Assembly: GCA_032622095.1 (NCBI GenBank)
Contig: CP136065.1
Location: 118,275,195 to 118,339,194, forward strand
Direction: 5' to 3'
Length of the DNA stretch: 64,000 nt
From: Siphonodentalium dalli
Taxonomy: Eukaryota; Mollusca; Scaphopoda; Gadilida; Siphonodentaliidae
Shown here in pieces: positions 47,601 to 58,493 of the stretch (position 1 is its first letter; each line of letters starts with the position of its first letter). Below the pieces are notes generated by a model that was not told where the DNA came from, did not search any database, and worked only from the letters and a program-made list of their open reading frames with translations. The translations under genes and the position numbers were made by a program.

Positions 47601-47791
47601 TTATTGCATAAAATCAATTTAGATCCGATGAGTAATTGCAACTGTTCCATTTTCGGGGGGGGGGGGTATTATAGCATGCGGATCCAGCCACGTGTTATAT
47701 GTTATTAATAGAATATAGATCACCATTCATACAACAGTTAAAAATGGTTATCCATAAAATGGTCAGTAGTTATGTTCTCGTTTGTTTCCAG

Positions 47792-47946
47792 GAATGCCGT
47801 AGAGACAGGACAGCATGCACACAATGAGCAAAATTCCATAGTGGTAGAAGAATCATCGTCATTCAAATCCACCAGTACATACCAAGATCCAAAATTACAG
47901 TCTAGATCGTTTCGAATTTTACAAAAAACACTGAGCTACGAGTCAG
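47792..47946 (+). CDS. PDLIM/Zasp-like protein, coding exon 3 (ZM/DUF4749-like)
   Basis: The exon follows TTTGTTTCCAG. Its first base completes the Arg codon left by exon 2, giving 'FIVQ-R-NAVETG' across the seam. It encodes a polar linker (HNEQNSIVVEESSSF) and then 'LQSRSFRILQKTLSYESG'. The QSxSFxxLQ pattern is typical of the ZM/DUF4749 region between PDZ and LIM domains in ALP, ZASP/Cypher and PDLIM proteins, where it helps target alpha-actinin (family knowledge). It ends in phase 1 at CAG|GTACCC; reading through would hit a stop within a few codons, so splicing onward is expected. LIM exons are not visible in the window. Confidence 0.8.
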
Positions 47947-48009
47947 GTACCCATTAATATAATTATATATATATCCCTTGTACCATTAATATAATTATAA
48001 TATCCCCTT

Positions 48010-49330
48010 GGGAGCCTTTGTGCGGCCCTACACGAGGGACCTATATATTTGGCCGATTTATGTGCTTCGCACAAATTTTTCTCTTAGACATCCAACATTT
48101 TGCACATTTTGATGGTTTAATCATTTTAATTTAAAAAACAAAATAATTCAACTTGTTTTTTTTATTTAAGCAGGTATGGCTCATTGGACCTTCCAAATTT
48201 TGTTTACGTAATTCTTCGATTTTTTTAAGATTATAATTCTTCGATTTTTTTTTAGATTGAAACTCTTGCTGAATTCCATAGAGCTGCCACATCATTTTAG
48301 TTAGTAATCTGTTTAAACAGATTATTATTTTATTCGTAAGAAATCGAAATTGGACGCCGTACAGAGGGGTTCAAATAGAGAAGTTTCTAGGCCTCTTGGA
48401 TCGATTTATGTCAAACAAAGGGTGATGTATGGTGCCCCCCCCCCCCCAAAGACATTCTAAATATTCACCCACACATCCCTACCATATCCAAAATGGCCAC
48501 CACCAGAGGGGTTAAGTTAAAATAGGGCACCCATGACATTTCTTGGCCCGACTGAAATACACACAATTTGCATTAATGGGTCTGGATGGATGTGCAATAA
48601 AATGTAGTTCAAACCAATTCTGTGAGGGAGTGGTAAACATTCCTGACATTTCACATGTACAACATTTGTTCAAATTTAAAATGTGTACAACATAATTCAG
48701 CAAGGCATGCACCGAAATGTACTTGGAATAAATGCTTATCTTTCATATGGACGGTGCTATGAGATGTCAAGCATATAACAAATAGCACAAATACCATTAA
48801 GTCTGAGTAAGTGGTGAAATGGTGCTCCTTGTTAAACTTAAGTGTTATTCATATAAACTATCACTTTGATATGTACACAGCATCTATAAGTTTAAAGAGA
48901 GGGCACGCATTGCATCTTATTTTCTCGTATTTGTTTATCATAGTTATTAATTAGTCCGGCACAGATACAACTATTAGAACAGGATTTTTTTCTAAATCTA
49001 GCAGAATCTAACTGTTTATAATTGTGTTTTCAATTTGACATTATGTGTGTATGAGCTAGATTGACCTTTCTACTAGGCTACCAAATATAATTCACAAACT
49101 AAATCATAAATAATAACAGTACTTTACCATAAATCAAACAGCATACTTACGACAAAAACTTTCATAAACTGGACTGAAAAAAGTTGGTTTCAAAAAGTGG
49201 GTTGCATCTCCAAAACTAGAGAACAATTTTTCGATTTGGCCACGCTGCACTAGTGGTGCATTCTATGAAGGGGGCTAGATTTTCAGATTTTCAATGCAAA
49301 CCAAGCTACTACTTGACCTTATATGCTGCT
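48010..49330. other. Intron 3, no recognised gene
   Basis: AT-rich with a C-run near 48437. No exon with a LIM-type Cys-His pattern or other recognised domain was found by eye. Confidence 0.4.
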
Positions 49331-49339
49331 AGCTGGCAC

Positions 49340-50130
49340 CGGTACCCGGCGTTGCTCGGGTAAAGAATAAGTAAATTAGTAGTGCCCATTCAACTCATTT
49401 AAATTAAGAACTAGTCACCAGACATATTGCACGACACTCTCCGGATAAAGTTTCTCTATATTTTAAGTTGATAATAAGCACTCGTTGTTGCAAATTATTA
49501 GTGCCTCTTTAAATCAACTAAGGTAAACGGCACCTATCCTATGACACTTCCCGTGTCAAATTACCTGTGTGCCAATTGTCCTATTGAAAATAAATGCTCT
49601 TCCATTGATCATCTATGTTATTAATATTTATTAGCTCTCCCCTTCAAGTCATCCGAGTTAAAATTTGTCTATCACATGATATTCCCCTGGTTACGCAGGG
49701 ACTCGTGTGTACCGATTGTCCTACATATGATATAAGTTTATAAGGACCCGCTCTGCATTGCTCATATATGATAATATAATTTTAAAGTTCCCCTTTAGGG
49801 TCAACGGGACCTATGAAATGGTACTCCCTGGGTCAATTCACCCCTGTATACTAATTTCCAATGACCAGTGTCCAACCATTTCTGGTTATATGATTATTTA
49901 ATTAGAGGTCAACAGCACCTATCACATGACACTCATCGGATCAATTTACCCATATGAATCGATTACCAGATTCCAACAATTTTGGGTACACAATTAGTTA
50001 TCCAGTTATATTAATTATTAGTGCCCCTATAAGACATATTACGTTAACGACAATTGTCTCAGGACACTCCCCGCGTCAATTGACTCATGTGTACAAATTG
50101 TCAGCCCCGAGGCTCCAGCCGTTTGGTCGC
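49340..50130 (+). repeat. ~130-bp tandem repeat headed by a GTACCCGGCGTTGCTCGGGT hairpin
   Basis: The array opens with ACCCGGCGTTGCTCGGGT, a GC-rich hairpin frequently found at the start of invertebrate repeats. About six diverged units follow with 'GGCACCTATC', 'ATGACACTCCCCG' and 'TCAATT.ACC.GTGTACC'. Non-coding. Confidence 0.7.
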
Positions 50131-50503
50131 CTATAGCCCAACAGGCAGACCAACATTGAGTTTTATTAGCATATATATCCATAGTTATTTATTGATTTAT
50201 ATGGGTCACATTTGATAGCTATTGATATGTTGGTCTGTATAGTTAACTTATACACTATACTAATACTATAGAAACAATATTTTATTTTAAGATGACGAAG
50301 ATGCATCCTGAACTCGCATGTTTACCATGTGGTATACCACTATAGAGCCATTGGCGGTGATCTCCGGAACCAAGAACTACTGTTCTGTTCGACAGACTCA
50401 AGCCTATACTCACTTCTATATATCTGAATGTATGTATGCATGTATATGCCCTGTGCGGTGTGTACTGTTAGTGTATTGTAGTAATATATAATATGCCGGT
50501 GCG

Positions 50504-50512
50504 TTATACTTT
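50504..50512 (+). other. Target-site duplication, left copy (TTATACTTT)
   Basis: Nine bases directly before the fold-back element at 50513, identical to 53725-53733. Confidence 0.95.
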
Positions 50513-50572
50513 ACAGACATGACAATTGGAACTTATTCCCTATTCCTTATTCCTTATTTTCAAAAATGTCGC

Positions 50573-51235
50573 TTTCGACCGATTTGACGGCATGGGTGGG
50601 TGGCCCGCCCCAAATACCACCTAGAAACACCCCGACTCCCACCCATCACCCCCGGAGGGGGGGGGGGTGCCACCCCGATGGGGTGAAAATGGGGTATGGA
50701 TCATTTTCGAGAACGGTAAGGATTTCGACCGATTTGACGGCATGTGTGGGTGGCCCGCCCCAAATACCACCTAGAAACACCCCGACCCCCCCCCCCCCCC
50801 CCACCCATCACCCCGGGGGTGCCACCCCGAGGGGGTGAAAATGGGGTATGGATCATTTTCGAGAACGGTAAGGATTTCGACCGATTTGACGACATGGGTG
50901 GGTGGCCCGCCCCAAATACCACATAGAAACACCCCGACCCCCCACCATCACCCCCGGGGGGTGCCATCCCGAGGGGGTGAAAATGGGGTATGGATCATTT
51001 TCGAGAACGGTAAGGATTTCGACCGATTTGACGGCATGGGTGGGTGGCCCGCCCCAAATACCACATAGAAACACACCGACCCCCACCCATCACCCCCGGG
51101 GGTGCCACCCCGAGGGGGTGAAAATGGGGTATGGATCATTTTCGAGAACGGTAAGGATTTCGACCGATTTGACGGCATGGGTGGGTGGCACGCCCCAAAT
51201 ACCACCTAGAAACACTCCGCCCCCGTTTAATTAGT
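50573..51235 (+). repeat. Left arm tandem repeats of the fold-back element
   Basis: Units start at about 50573, 50723, 50875, 51017 and 51158 with 'TTTCGACCGATTTGACGGCA'. Each has 'GGGTGGGTGGCCCGCCCC', a C-run of variable length and 'GGTGCCACCCCGAGGGGGTG'. Length changes track the C-run. Gly/Pro-rich frames on both strands are repeat artefacts. Confidence 0.9.
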
Positions 51236-51329
51236 CTGAAAAAAAAACTGCCAGATCACATGACAATCCACTTCATGACACAGTAGTTGCAAGTTTTTCT
51301 TGAATCGCTAATTATCATATATAGCACAC

Positions 51330-51890
51330 TCGTATGGACGATGGCCGGTCTATGTCCTATTATGCTTTGCCAGACTCCGTATATGACTGAATTATTTCTA
51401 ATACACGTCACACTTGTATGGACGATCGCCGGTGTTCGTCCACTTATGCTTTGCAAGACTCCATACATAACTGAATTCCTTCTGATACACGTCACACTCG
51501 TATGGACACTCGCCGGTGTTCGTCCTCTTATGCATTGTCAGACTCCATATATGACTAAATTCCTTGTCATACACGTCACTCTCGTGTGGACGATCGGCAG
51601 TGTTCGTCCTCTTATGCATTGTCAGACTCCATATATGACTGAATTCCTTATGATACACGTCACGCTCGTATGGTCGATCGCCGGTGTTCGTCCTCATAAG
51701 CTTTGCAAGACTCCATACATAACTGAATTCCTTCTGATACACATCACACTCGTATGGACGATCACCGGTGTTCGTTCTCTTATGCATTGTCTGACTCCAT
51801 ATATGACTGAATTCCTTATGATAGACGTCACGCTCGTATGGTCGATCTCCGGGTTTCGTCCTCTTATGCATTGCCAGACTTCATATATGC
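51330..51890 (-). pseudogene. Degenerate C2H2 zinc-finger array, block 1 (~7 units)
   Basis: Minus-strand 84-bp units encode 28-residue repeats like 'DRPYECDVYQKEFSYVWSLA' then '(M/K)HKRTNTG'. This is a C2H2 finger with the TGERPY-type linker. Consensus would be CxxC...HxxxH. In the readable units the second Cys is Tyr (CDVY) and the second His is Asn (TN in place of TH), so zinc cannot bind normally. The first Cys is also lost in some units (ERDVY, ESDVY), and one first His is Leu. It is unlikely to bind zinc or DNA as a normal finger protein. Confidence 0.85.
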
Positions 51891-51894
51891 TTAT

Positions 51895-52255
51895 AAGTCT
51901 TAATAATTCTCCTTAGTAAATGCAGCCAAAACATACTCCAAAACTTGTTATTGAGAAAATTGACTGTTGTATATTCATTCATATCCATTTATATCCACAC
52001 AACTGAAACTTATTTGTTTATTCACTGGAATCCATATCAATATTTAAATCCAATTTATATATTAATATAATCTGAAAATTATAGTGAAATATTTAAATTC
52101 ATTATGTAGCCATTATTGATTGTATTTTGTCATTCAGGGCTGCCGGGTAGACGGCCATCATAGGCCACGGCACTCCAAACAATACACATATAAATTCACT
52201 TATATTATAATGTATTAATGTATAATGTATTGTGAAATAAAATATTATCCTAAAA
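51895..52255. other. AT-rich spacer between the two finger blocks
   Basis: Single-copy AT-rich sequence with 'AATTTATATATTAATATAAT'-type stretches and no finger units. It may be an insertion that split one array, or original loop sequence. Confidence 0.5.
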
Positions 52256-52257
52256 AT

Positions 52258-52830
52258 ATATGCCTGAATTCTTTCTCATACACGTCACTCTCGTATGGTC
52301 GATCACCGGTGTTCGTTCTCTTATGCATTGTCAGACTCCATATATGACTGAATTCCTTATGATACACATCACGCTCGTATGGTCGATCGCCGGTGTTCGT
52401 AATCTTATGCTTTGCCAGACTCCATATATAACTTAATTCCTTCTGATACAGGTCACACTGGTATGGACGATCGCCGGTGTTCGTCCTTTAATGCATTGCC
52501 AGACTCCATATATAACTGAATTCCTTCTGATACACGTCACTCTCTTGTATGGACGATCGCCGGTGTTCGTCCTCTTATGCATTGCCAAACTCCATGTATA
52601 ACTGAATTCCTTATGATATACGTCACTCTCGTGTGGTCGATCGTCGGTGTTCGTCCTCTTATGCATTGCCAAACTCCATATATGACTGAATTCCTTATAG
52701 ACGTCACACTTGTATGGGCGAACGCCGATGTTCTTCATCTTATGCATTGTCAGACTCCATATATGATGTATTCCTTATGATACACCTCACGCTCGTATGG
52801 GCGATCGCCGGTGTTCGTCCTCTTGGGGAC
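52258..52830 (-). pseudogene. Degenerate C2H2 zinc-finger array, block 2 (~7 units)
   Basis: The same 84-bp units, here with more frame breaks. Units read 'RPYKCDVYKEFSHIWSLAM', 'DRPHESDVYHKEFSYTWSLA' and so on. The readable units again have Tyr for the second Cys and Asn for the second His. Shared defects with block 1 mean both were amplified from an already mutated finger. Confidence 0.8.
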
Positions 52831-53282
52831 AAAGGAACCACATGGTCATCTGATTGTGTATGGAGGCCCCCGAAGGGAACCTGTTATAACTAGTTTAAAA
52901 TATGGATGTTTAAAATGATAATACTAATAATTCTCAACTCCGTTACAGAGAGACATCACTATTTTGTGTAGCCTTATTTAATGTGATATTTGATTTGGGA
53001 AATAGTACACTATGTGTGGTTTCAACGCCCATCTTTATTCCGGGGATGTCCATGTGCTTCTACTGCGTATGGGCGGGAACGAATAGACACTTATACCGAA
53101 ACTAGTTTCTATCAAGAAAATATTTCTTCATTTGAGATTTATGTTTTCATTTTAAGAAATAATATTCTTAGAACACGTTTAGAAAACGTTATTCACATTT
53201 ATCACATATTCTGCTGTCTAGAATTGTTTTCTAGAATTAAGAGAAACTAGCTTATAAGAACACCTATTAGAAAGCAAGAATT

Positions 53283-53645
53283 TTGTGCTTGTGTTTAGAT
53301 GGGTAGGGGGGTCGGGGTGTTTATAGGTGGTATTTGGGGCGGGCCACCCACCCATGCCGTCAAATCGGTCGAAATCCTTACCGTTCTCGAAAATGGTCCA
53401 TACACCATTTTCACCCCCTCGGGTGGCACCCCGGGGATGATGGGTGGGGGGGGGGGGGGTCGGGGTGTTTCTAGGTGGTATTTGGGGCGGGCCACCCACC
53501 ATGCCGTCAAATCGGTCGAAATCCTTACCGTTCTCGAAAATGATCCATACCCCATTTTCACCCCCTCGGGGTGGCACCCCCCGGGGGTGATGGGTGGGGG
53601 GTCGGGGTGTTTCTAGGTGATATTTGGGGCGGGCCACCCACCCAT
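53283..53645 (-). repeat. Right arm tandem repeats of the fold-back element
   Basis: About three units in reverse orientation to the left arm, with 'CCGTCAAATCGGTCGAAA' at about 53357, 53503 and 53648. The C/G-run lengths differ from the left arm, but other positions are nearly identical. Confidence 0.9.
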
Positions 53646-53724
53646 GCCGTCAAATCGGTCGAAAGCGACATTTTTGAAAATAAGGAACAAGGAATAGGGA
53701 ATAAGTTCCAATTGTCATGTCTGT

Positions 53725-53733
53725 TTATACTTT
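53725..53733 (+). other. Target-site duplication, right copy (TTATACTTT)
   Basis: Nine bases directly after the fold-back element, identical to 50504-50512. Confidence 0.95.
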
Positions 53734-53739
53734 CTGATG

Positions 53740-55790
53740 TACCAACATTGGCTGCAATTAAAATTTCTTGATTTAGTCTGGCTCTCGGGTCTGAAAATAT
53801 AACGTCTAAGAGGAAAAAAATTCTTAACAAGCAAAATTTGGTATCGTTAGACAGAGGATATCTTCTTGTATAACATACCAAAATCCGCTACAATCCGCTT
53901 TGAGGAAAATGTTCTACAGCGCCATGAATAGGGGTGGGGGTCTGACATAAATTATGAAGGCAATTATACGATATGTTGTGGCATAATAATTACGCAAACT
54001 TTATACAAGTATGTGTGAAATTTGAGTACGGGAACGAATAAAGTGAGACAGAACATAATGCAATCGCGGTCGTGAAATGGCTGTCAAAATGGCCGCAACT
54101 CCAAGACATGCCACGACGAAAGCAACATATTGGATAAACATATAGCAGTGAAAATACGTAATGTTAATGTCCTTGAGTATCTTTAAAGCTACACAAATCA
54201 TTAAAACAGATCCATCCAAAGGTTTAATTGGTTATTGCAACGCAAGTCAACCCCAATGCGTTACGTCTTTAAAGTTCGGGTTTTCTGCTTATCCAACATC
54301 CAACTGTGCGGCCAAAATATAATAAGTTGGTCAATCAACATGCATAGTAATGTTTCGCCATGTAGGGCATGGTAGTTTCATTTGGCATTGTAATTAATTA
54401 TTGATTGTAACACATAACTAAAGTGCACACCTTTGTGGTATAAAGACTAGTTACATTTATAGAATTTTCTACAATCTCCGTCATAATATACCATACACTA
54501 CGTCCCAATGCTTATCATACTGTGCACAAAGAAACATTCATCTCTTCCATTGATTAGCGCCATATCGCACCAGATCAAAGAGATGACACATATTACAGTT
54601 TGTGTAGACTAAATTTCACGCTGCTACCAAACCCGTTTATTAGTTGAAAATATTGTTCAAATTACTTCAATACCCACTTTACAACTGGAATATATTACCA
54701 CGCAATGCACAATATTAATTTCCAGTATCGCTTTGTTTGAAAATATCTTGCCAATACAACCCACGTAATTGTGCTAAATAGCAGGGGATCATCGTTTAAA
54801 GCTGTTATTTTAGCGTTGAACATTCGTATTTGTGGTTTTTTAAAAGCGAAATATTTGTATTTTGTCACCTGATTGGATGCAACTATGGTTACTATTTTGA
54901 AACGTGGACAATAGGATCTTCACGTTTTATCCAGTACTATATGCATATCTCTTATTTTGTTCTGTAGCAGTGCATTTTGAAAGGTTTGATGTTTTAGATA
55001 TCAAAATAAATGACGATCGGTCACATACATGAGACTGCTATGACTACATATATTTCTACTTCTAGAAAAGATCACAAAATCAATACATCCATATCAAATC
55101 GCATTTAACTGTTTAATCACACATACAATCACACGATTCAACATTAGGGAGAATTCTTACTTCTCTTATACTCTGCATTGAATATCCTCGAATAATTCGA
55201 GCGTTTGTTCGCTCTTATAGGACTAGCTATTACATTTTGCACAAAGTGTAAATTTCCGATTCAGTTCTGTCCATTTTGTCTGCCATTTTTGGAAAGGCAT
55301 TCTACAAATATGGTTTACAACTAAGCATTGTTTTTTATTATTTAAATTTATTACGAATTTGGCATTAATTGTTGCACCTACCGCACAAATTCAACAATTT
55401 CCAATACTAACAACCATATTGGGCGCCATCATGAACAGAAAATTTGCCCCAAAGCAAATTTTAGCGGATGTTCGATATGTTGTCCCTCAGATTCTGACAA
55501 AATGACACCCAAAACAGCTTGTTGAGAATTTGTTTCTAGGTCCAATGCTTCAACGACCAGAATAGTGGCAGAGAAATTGATTTGCAACCGATGTCGCGGA
55601 TCACATTGAACAACAAACGTCAATAACAATAACCATTAAAATCAGGGTGGTCACGAAACAAATCCAGAATACACGAAAGGTCCGAATCCGAGGTCCTGTC
55701 GCAGATATTTCCAATGCCATGTAAATTTATGTCCAAATCCAAGTTTAAAAAACAAATTATCCCTATTATAGCATCCATGAATATAAATCC
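53740..55790. other. Intron 3 sequence, no recognised gene
   Basis: Mostly AT-rich single-copy sequence. A 66-codon minus-strand frame at 55429-55629 has plausible composition but no recognised domain. Nothing else is supported. Confidence 0.4.
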
Positions 55791-55802
55791 CCAAGCTTAT
55801 AA

Positions 55803-56220
55803 ACTGGACTTAATGAAGATCAAACGGGATTCCTATCGGGAAGATATATAGGGGATAACACAAGACTGATATATGACATAATTCACGAAACAGAACGACA
55901 TAACATACCCGGGATGCTTCTATTAATTGACTTTGAAAAGGCATTTGACACAGTTGATTGGTCATTCATTAACAAATGTTTATCGCAATTCAATCTAGGT
56001 GACTCAATAAAGAGATGGGTGAAAACATTCTACACAAATATACAATCTGCAGTTCAAGTAAATGGTAGCATATCTTCATATTTTAATCCATCCAGAGGCT
56101 GTAGACAAGGGGACCCACTCGCACCCTATATATTTTTGCTTTGCGCTGAGGTACTGGCCACTATCATAAGACAGAACACACATATTCATGGTGTAATACT
56201 CGGTAGGGCAGAGTACAAGA
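55803..56220 (+). pseudogene. L1-like LINE ORF2, RT fingers/palm (5'-truncated)
   Basis: The frame opens with 'NEDQTGFLSGRYIGDNTRLI', a hallmark of L1/Tx1-type reverse transcriptase. It then has 'LLIDFEKAFDTVDW' and 'GCRQGDPLAPYIFLLCAEVL'. It ends at 'AEYKI', just where a TTAA element begins. Endonuclease and 5' parts are missing. This LINE type differs from the two on the minus strand. It may have come in after the gene's introns expanded, as its codons are less decayed. Confidence 0.85.
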
Positions 56221-56708
56221 TTAAAGGTACTCAATCCGATAAAACTTCTCTCAATTACTATTTCAATGGCTTCGGGGGTCAAAAATATCTGATTCGAGTC
56301 GAGGAAGTCACCCATCAAAGCTCAGATTTGTTAGATATCGATTTTAGAAATCTATTATTTTTCATTATCGGGAATACTTTCTGGCCCAGAACTCAGTCAA
56401 AATTGCGTTATTATTTCCACTTGATTTTAGAGTTATCCATCCTTGTCTGTTTGAATAGATTTTGGTGTACACATCCCGAGCAGATTACGGCAGTTGAAGG
56501 CAATTATTAGTACTCATCTCGAGTAAATAACAAATTTCAAAAATCAATATCTAATAACTCTGAGCTTGGTTTGATGGGTTCCTCGACTCGAATCAAATAT
56601 TTTTTACCCCCAAAGCCAAAGAAATAGTAATATAGGACCCTCTGATCGGATTGTTGTTGTTGGAATCTGTTGAGATGGGGACCCTCTGTTCGGATTGAGT
56701 ACCTTTAA
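56221..56708. mobile_element. TTAA hairpin element, copy 3
   Basis: 488-bp copy in reverse layout relative to the copies at 30759 and 33053. It starts TTAAAGGTACTCAATCCG. Removal leaving one TTAA rejoins the L1 frame (EYKI-NVLDLF). Confidence 0.9.
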
Positions 56709-58297
56709 TGTATTGGACTTGTTTGCCAGAATGTCTAGTTTGAAAGTTAATATTGATAAATGTGAAATTGTTTGTTTGGGGACAAAAAAGAACTGTGGAT
56801 TGGCACCAATCCCAAATTGTCACATTAAGGTATCAAATTCTTTCACGTTGTTAGGTATAAAATTTTGCACTAATCCGACAAAGACTCTGCAACTCAACTA
56901 CATGGGGAAGATTGGTGAATTAAAGAAATCGATAAATAAATCGAAATATAGACTCTTAACACCACTTGGTAAAATTACTTTGATAAAATCTATTCTAATA
57001 CCAAAATTTGTTCACTTATTTATGCCTTTGCCAAATCCAGATAAAAAGTTCATTGACGAAATGAATACCATTTTGTTTAGATTTATTTGGAATGGAAAAC
57101 GTGATAGAATAAAAAGAATGCAACTGTTCGTAGAATATGAAAACGGTGGTTTAAGAATGGCGCACCTAAAATATTTCATCGACTCATTAAAAATAACATG
57201 GATTCGAAGGTGCATAACGAAAACAACTCAATGGAGAAATTTGGCACCAAAACAAATAATAAATGACCCTCTATTTGGGACATATGGTTCAAAATATATA
57301 AAAAGATGCGAGTCGACTATTGGGAATCCTTTCTGGTGCGACGTCTTTGTAGCCTGGCGTAATTTTCTGGACATAAAAAGTAAAGAGCCTCTATACGGCA
57401 TGACGCAGACAATCTGGAACAATGATGAATTGTTGATGGACGACTCAATGATAGACGTCGCTGAGTGGAAGGACAAAGGCATAATATTCATTAATGATAT
57501 GTTCACCGAAGACAATAAGCTACATTCCATCGAAACTCTTAGAACTAAGAACAACATCACCACAAACTTTATCACTTCACACGGCTTAAAGAGACAAATT
57601 AATAGGTTATTAAAGCGGACCGATCAAACTATCGTCAGGGTTCAAAATCCAATCATTCCTGAAAATATAGTATCACTACTTCAGAATGAGCGAGGTTGCA
57701 GAAATGTTTACGATGAATTCATAAAAGCGACTAAAACAGGACAACCATCGTTGCAAATGATATGGGAAAATGAATTAAGATGTTCCCTTCACTGGAAACA
57801 TATATTTTCATCACCCTTCAAACTATTAGTCGACACAAAACTACGCTGGTTTCAATACCGAATACTGACTAGAATTATAGGCACGAACAGACTTTTGAAC
57901 ATAATGCGAATTCGGTAAGATGGTCTATGTCTCAGATGCAACGTCGCAAATGAATCAATTTCACATATTTTCTTTGACTGTCCATTTGTAAGAAACGAGA
58001 ACGTTTCTAAATACCACTCAGGCCTGGCTAGATCGCTATCAACTGGGAATCTCGCTTTCTCGGAAAAACATTCTTTTTGGGATTGGTGATCACAATAAAA
58101 GCAACAAACTAAACTTTCTTATACTATCAATTCTGAAATATTATCTGTATAAAAAAAAATTTAACCCCGACGAACTCTCTCTGAAATTACTCATTCGAGA
58201 ATTTGAATTACGATATAAGTCGTATCAATATATTGCACTGAACTCCGACGATCTGAACAATTTCCAACTCGAGTGGGGGGGGGGGGGGGACCCAAAA
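56709..58297 (+). pseudogene. L1-like LINE ORF2, RT thumb to C-terminus
   Basis: It resumes with 'VLDLFARMSSLKVNIDKCEIV', the RT block just after the catalytic box, and 'SNSFTLLGIKF'. It continues through 'RLLTPLGKITLIKSILIPKF' and 'FRFIWNGKRDRIKRMQL' for about 400 codons. A TAA (57916-57918) interrupts, and the same frame then has 'CLRCNVANESISHIFFDCPF', a CxxC-x7-H-x4-C RT-associated zinc motif. A shift near 58080 precedes the last 70 residues, ending at a G-run about 58297. The YADD-bearing block (some 25-30 residues) is absent, so the enzyme cannot be active. Confidence 0.88.
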
Positions 58298-58493
58298 TGA
58301 AAGCAAGTACGCATACAATATTATTAATATAAACTGGACTAATTTATCATTAGAGAAGGGGGTTCAGAGTTTCAATATTTATTTAATATTTGTTCTTTTA
58401 TAACACAACATCATGCATGCAGCGCATGGTCCCGCTTCTGACGAGGAAACAGTTGCACTGAAAAAAGCAAGCAAATCCAATAGTTCTCACAGG

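Larger units (their letters stand above)
50513..53724. mobile_element. 3.2-kb fold-back element with 9-bp TSD, Mutator/FB-like
   Basis: Both ends read inward ACAGACATGACAATTGGAAC and continue for about 79 bp with one mismatch. They are flanked by an exact 9-bp duplication, TTATACTTT. The arms go on as ~140-152-bp tandem repeats, about 4.5 units on the left (to 51235) and about 3 on the right (from 53283). The loop holds a decayed C2H2 array. No transposase is seen. A 9-bp duplication with repeat-built inverted arms matches Drosophila FB and Mutator-like elements; Merlin (8-9 bp) is the alternative. The near-identical ends point to recent movement. Confidence 0.93.

Noticed and set aside
50566-51234. 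Gly/Pro-rich frames in the fold-back arm, like structural proteins
   Set aside because: They follow the tandem unit and its C-runs, appear on both strands, and recur in the inverted arm.
55429-55629. 66-codon minus-strand frame with protein-like composition
   Set aside because: No recognised domain, splice partner or repeat of the sequence. Kept as unsupported.
56221-56708. Extra coding residues (KGTQSDKTSLNYYF...) as part of the L1 ORF
   Set aside because: They match the hairpin element at 30759 and 33053, and are therefore insertion sequence read through in frame.
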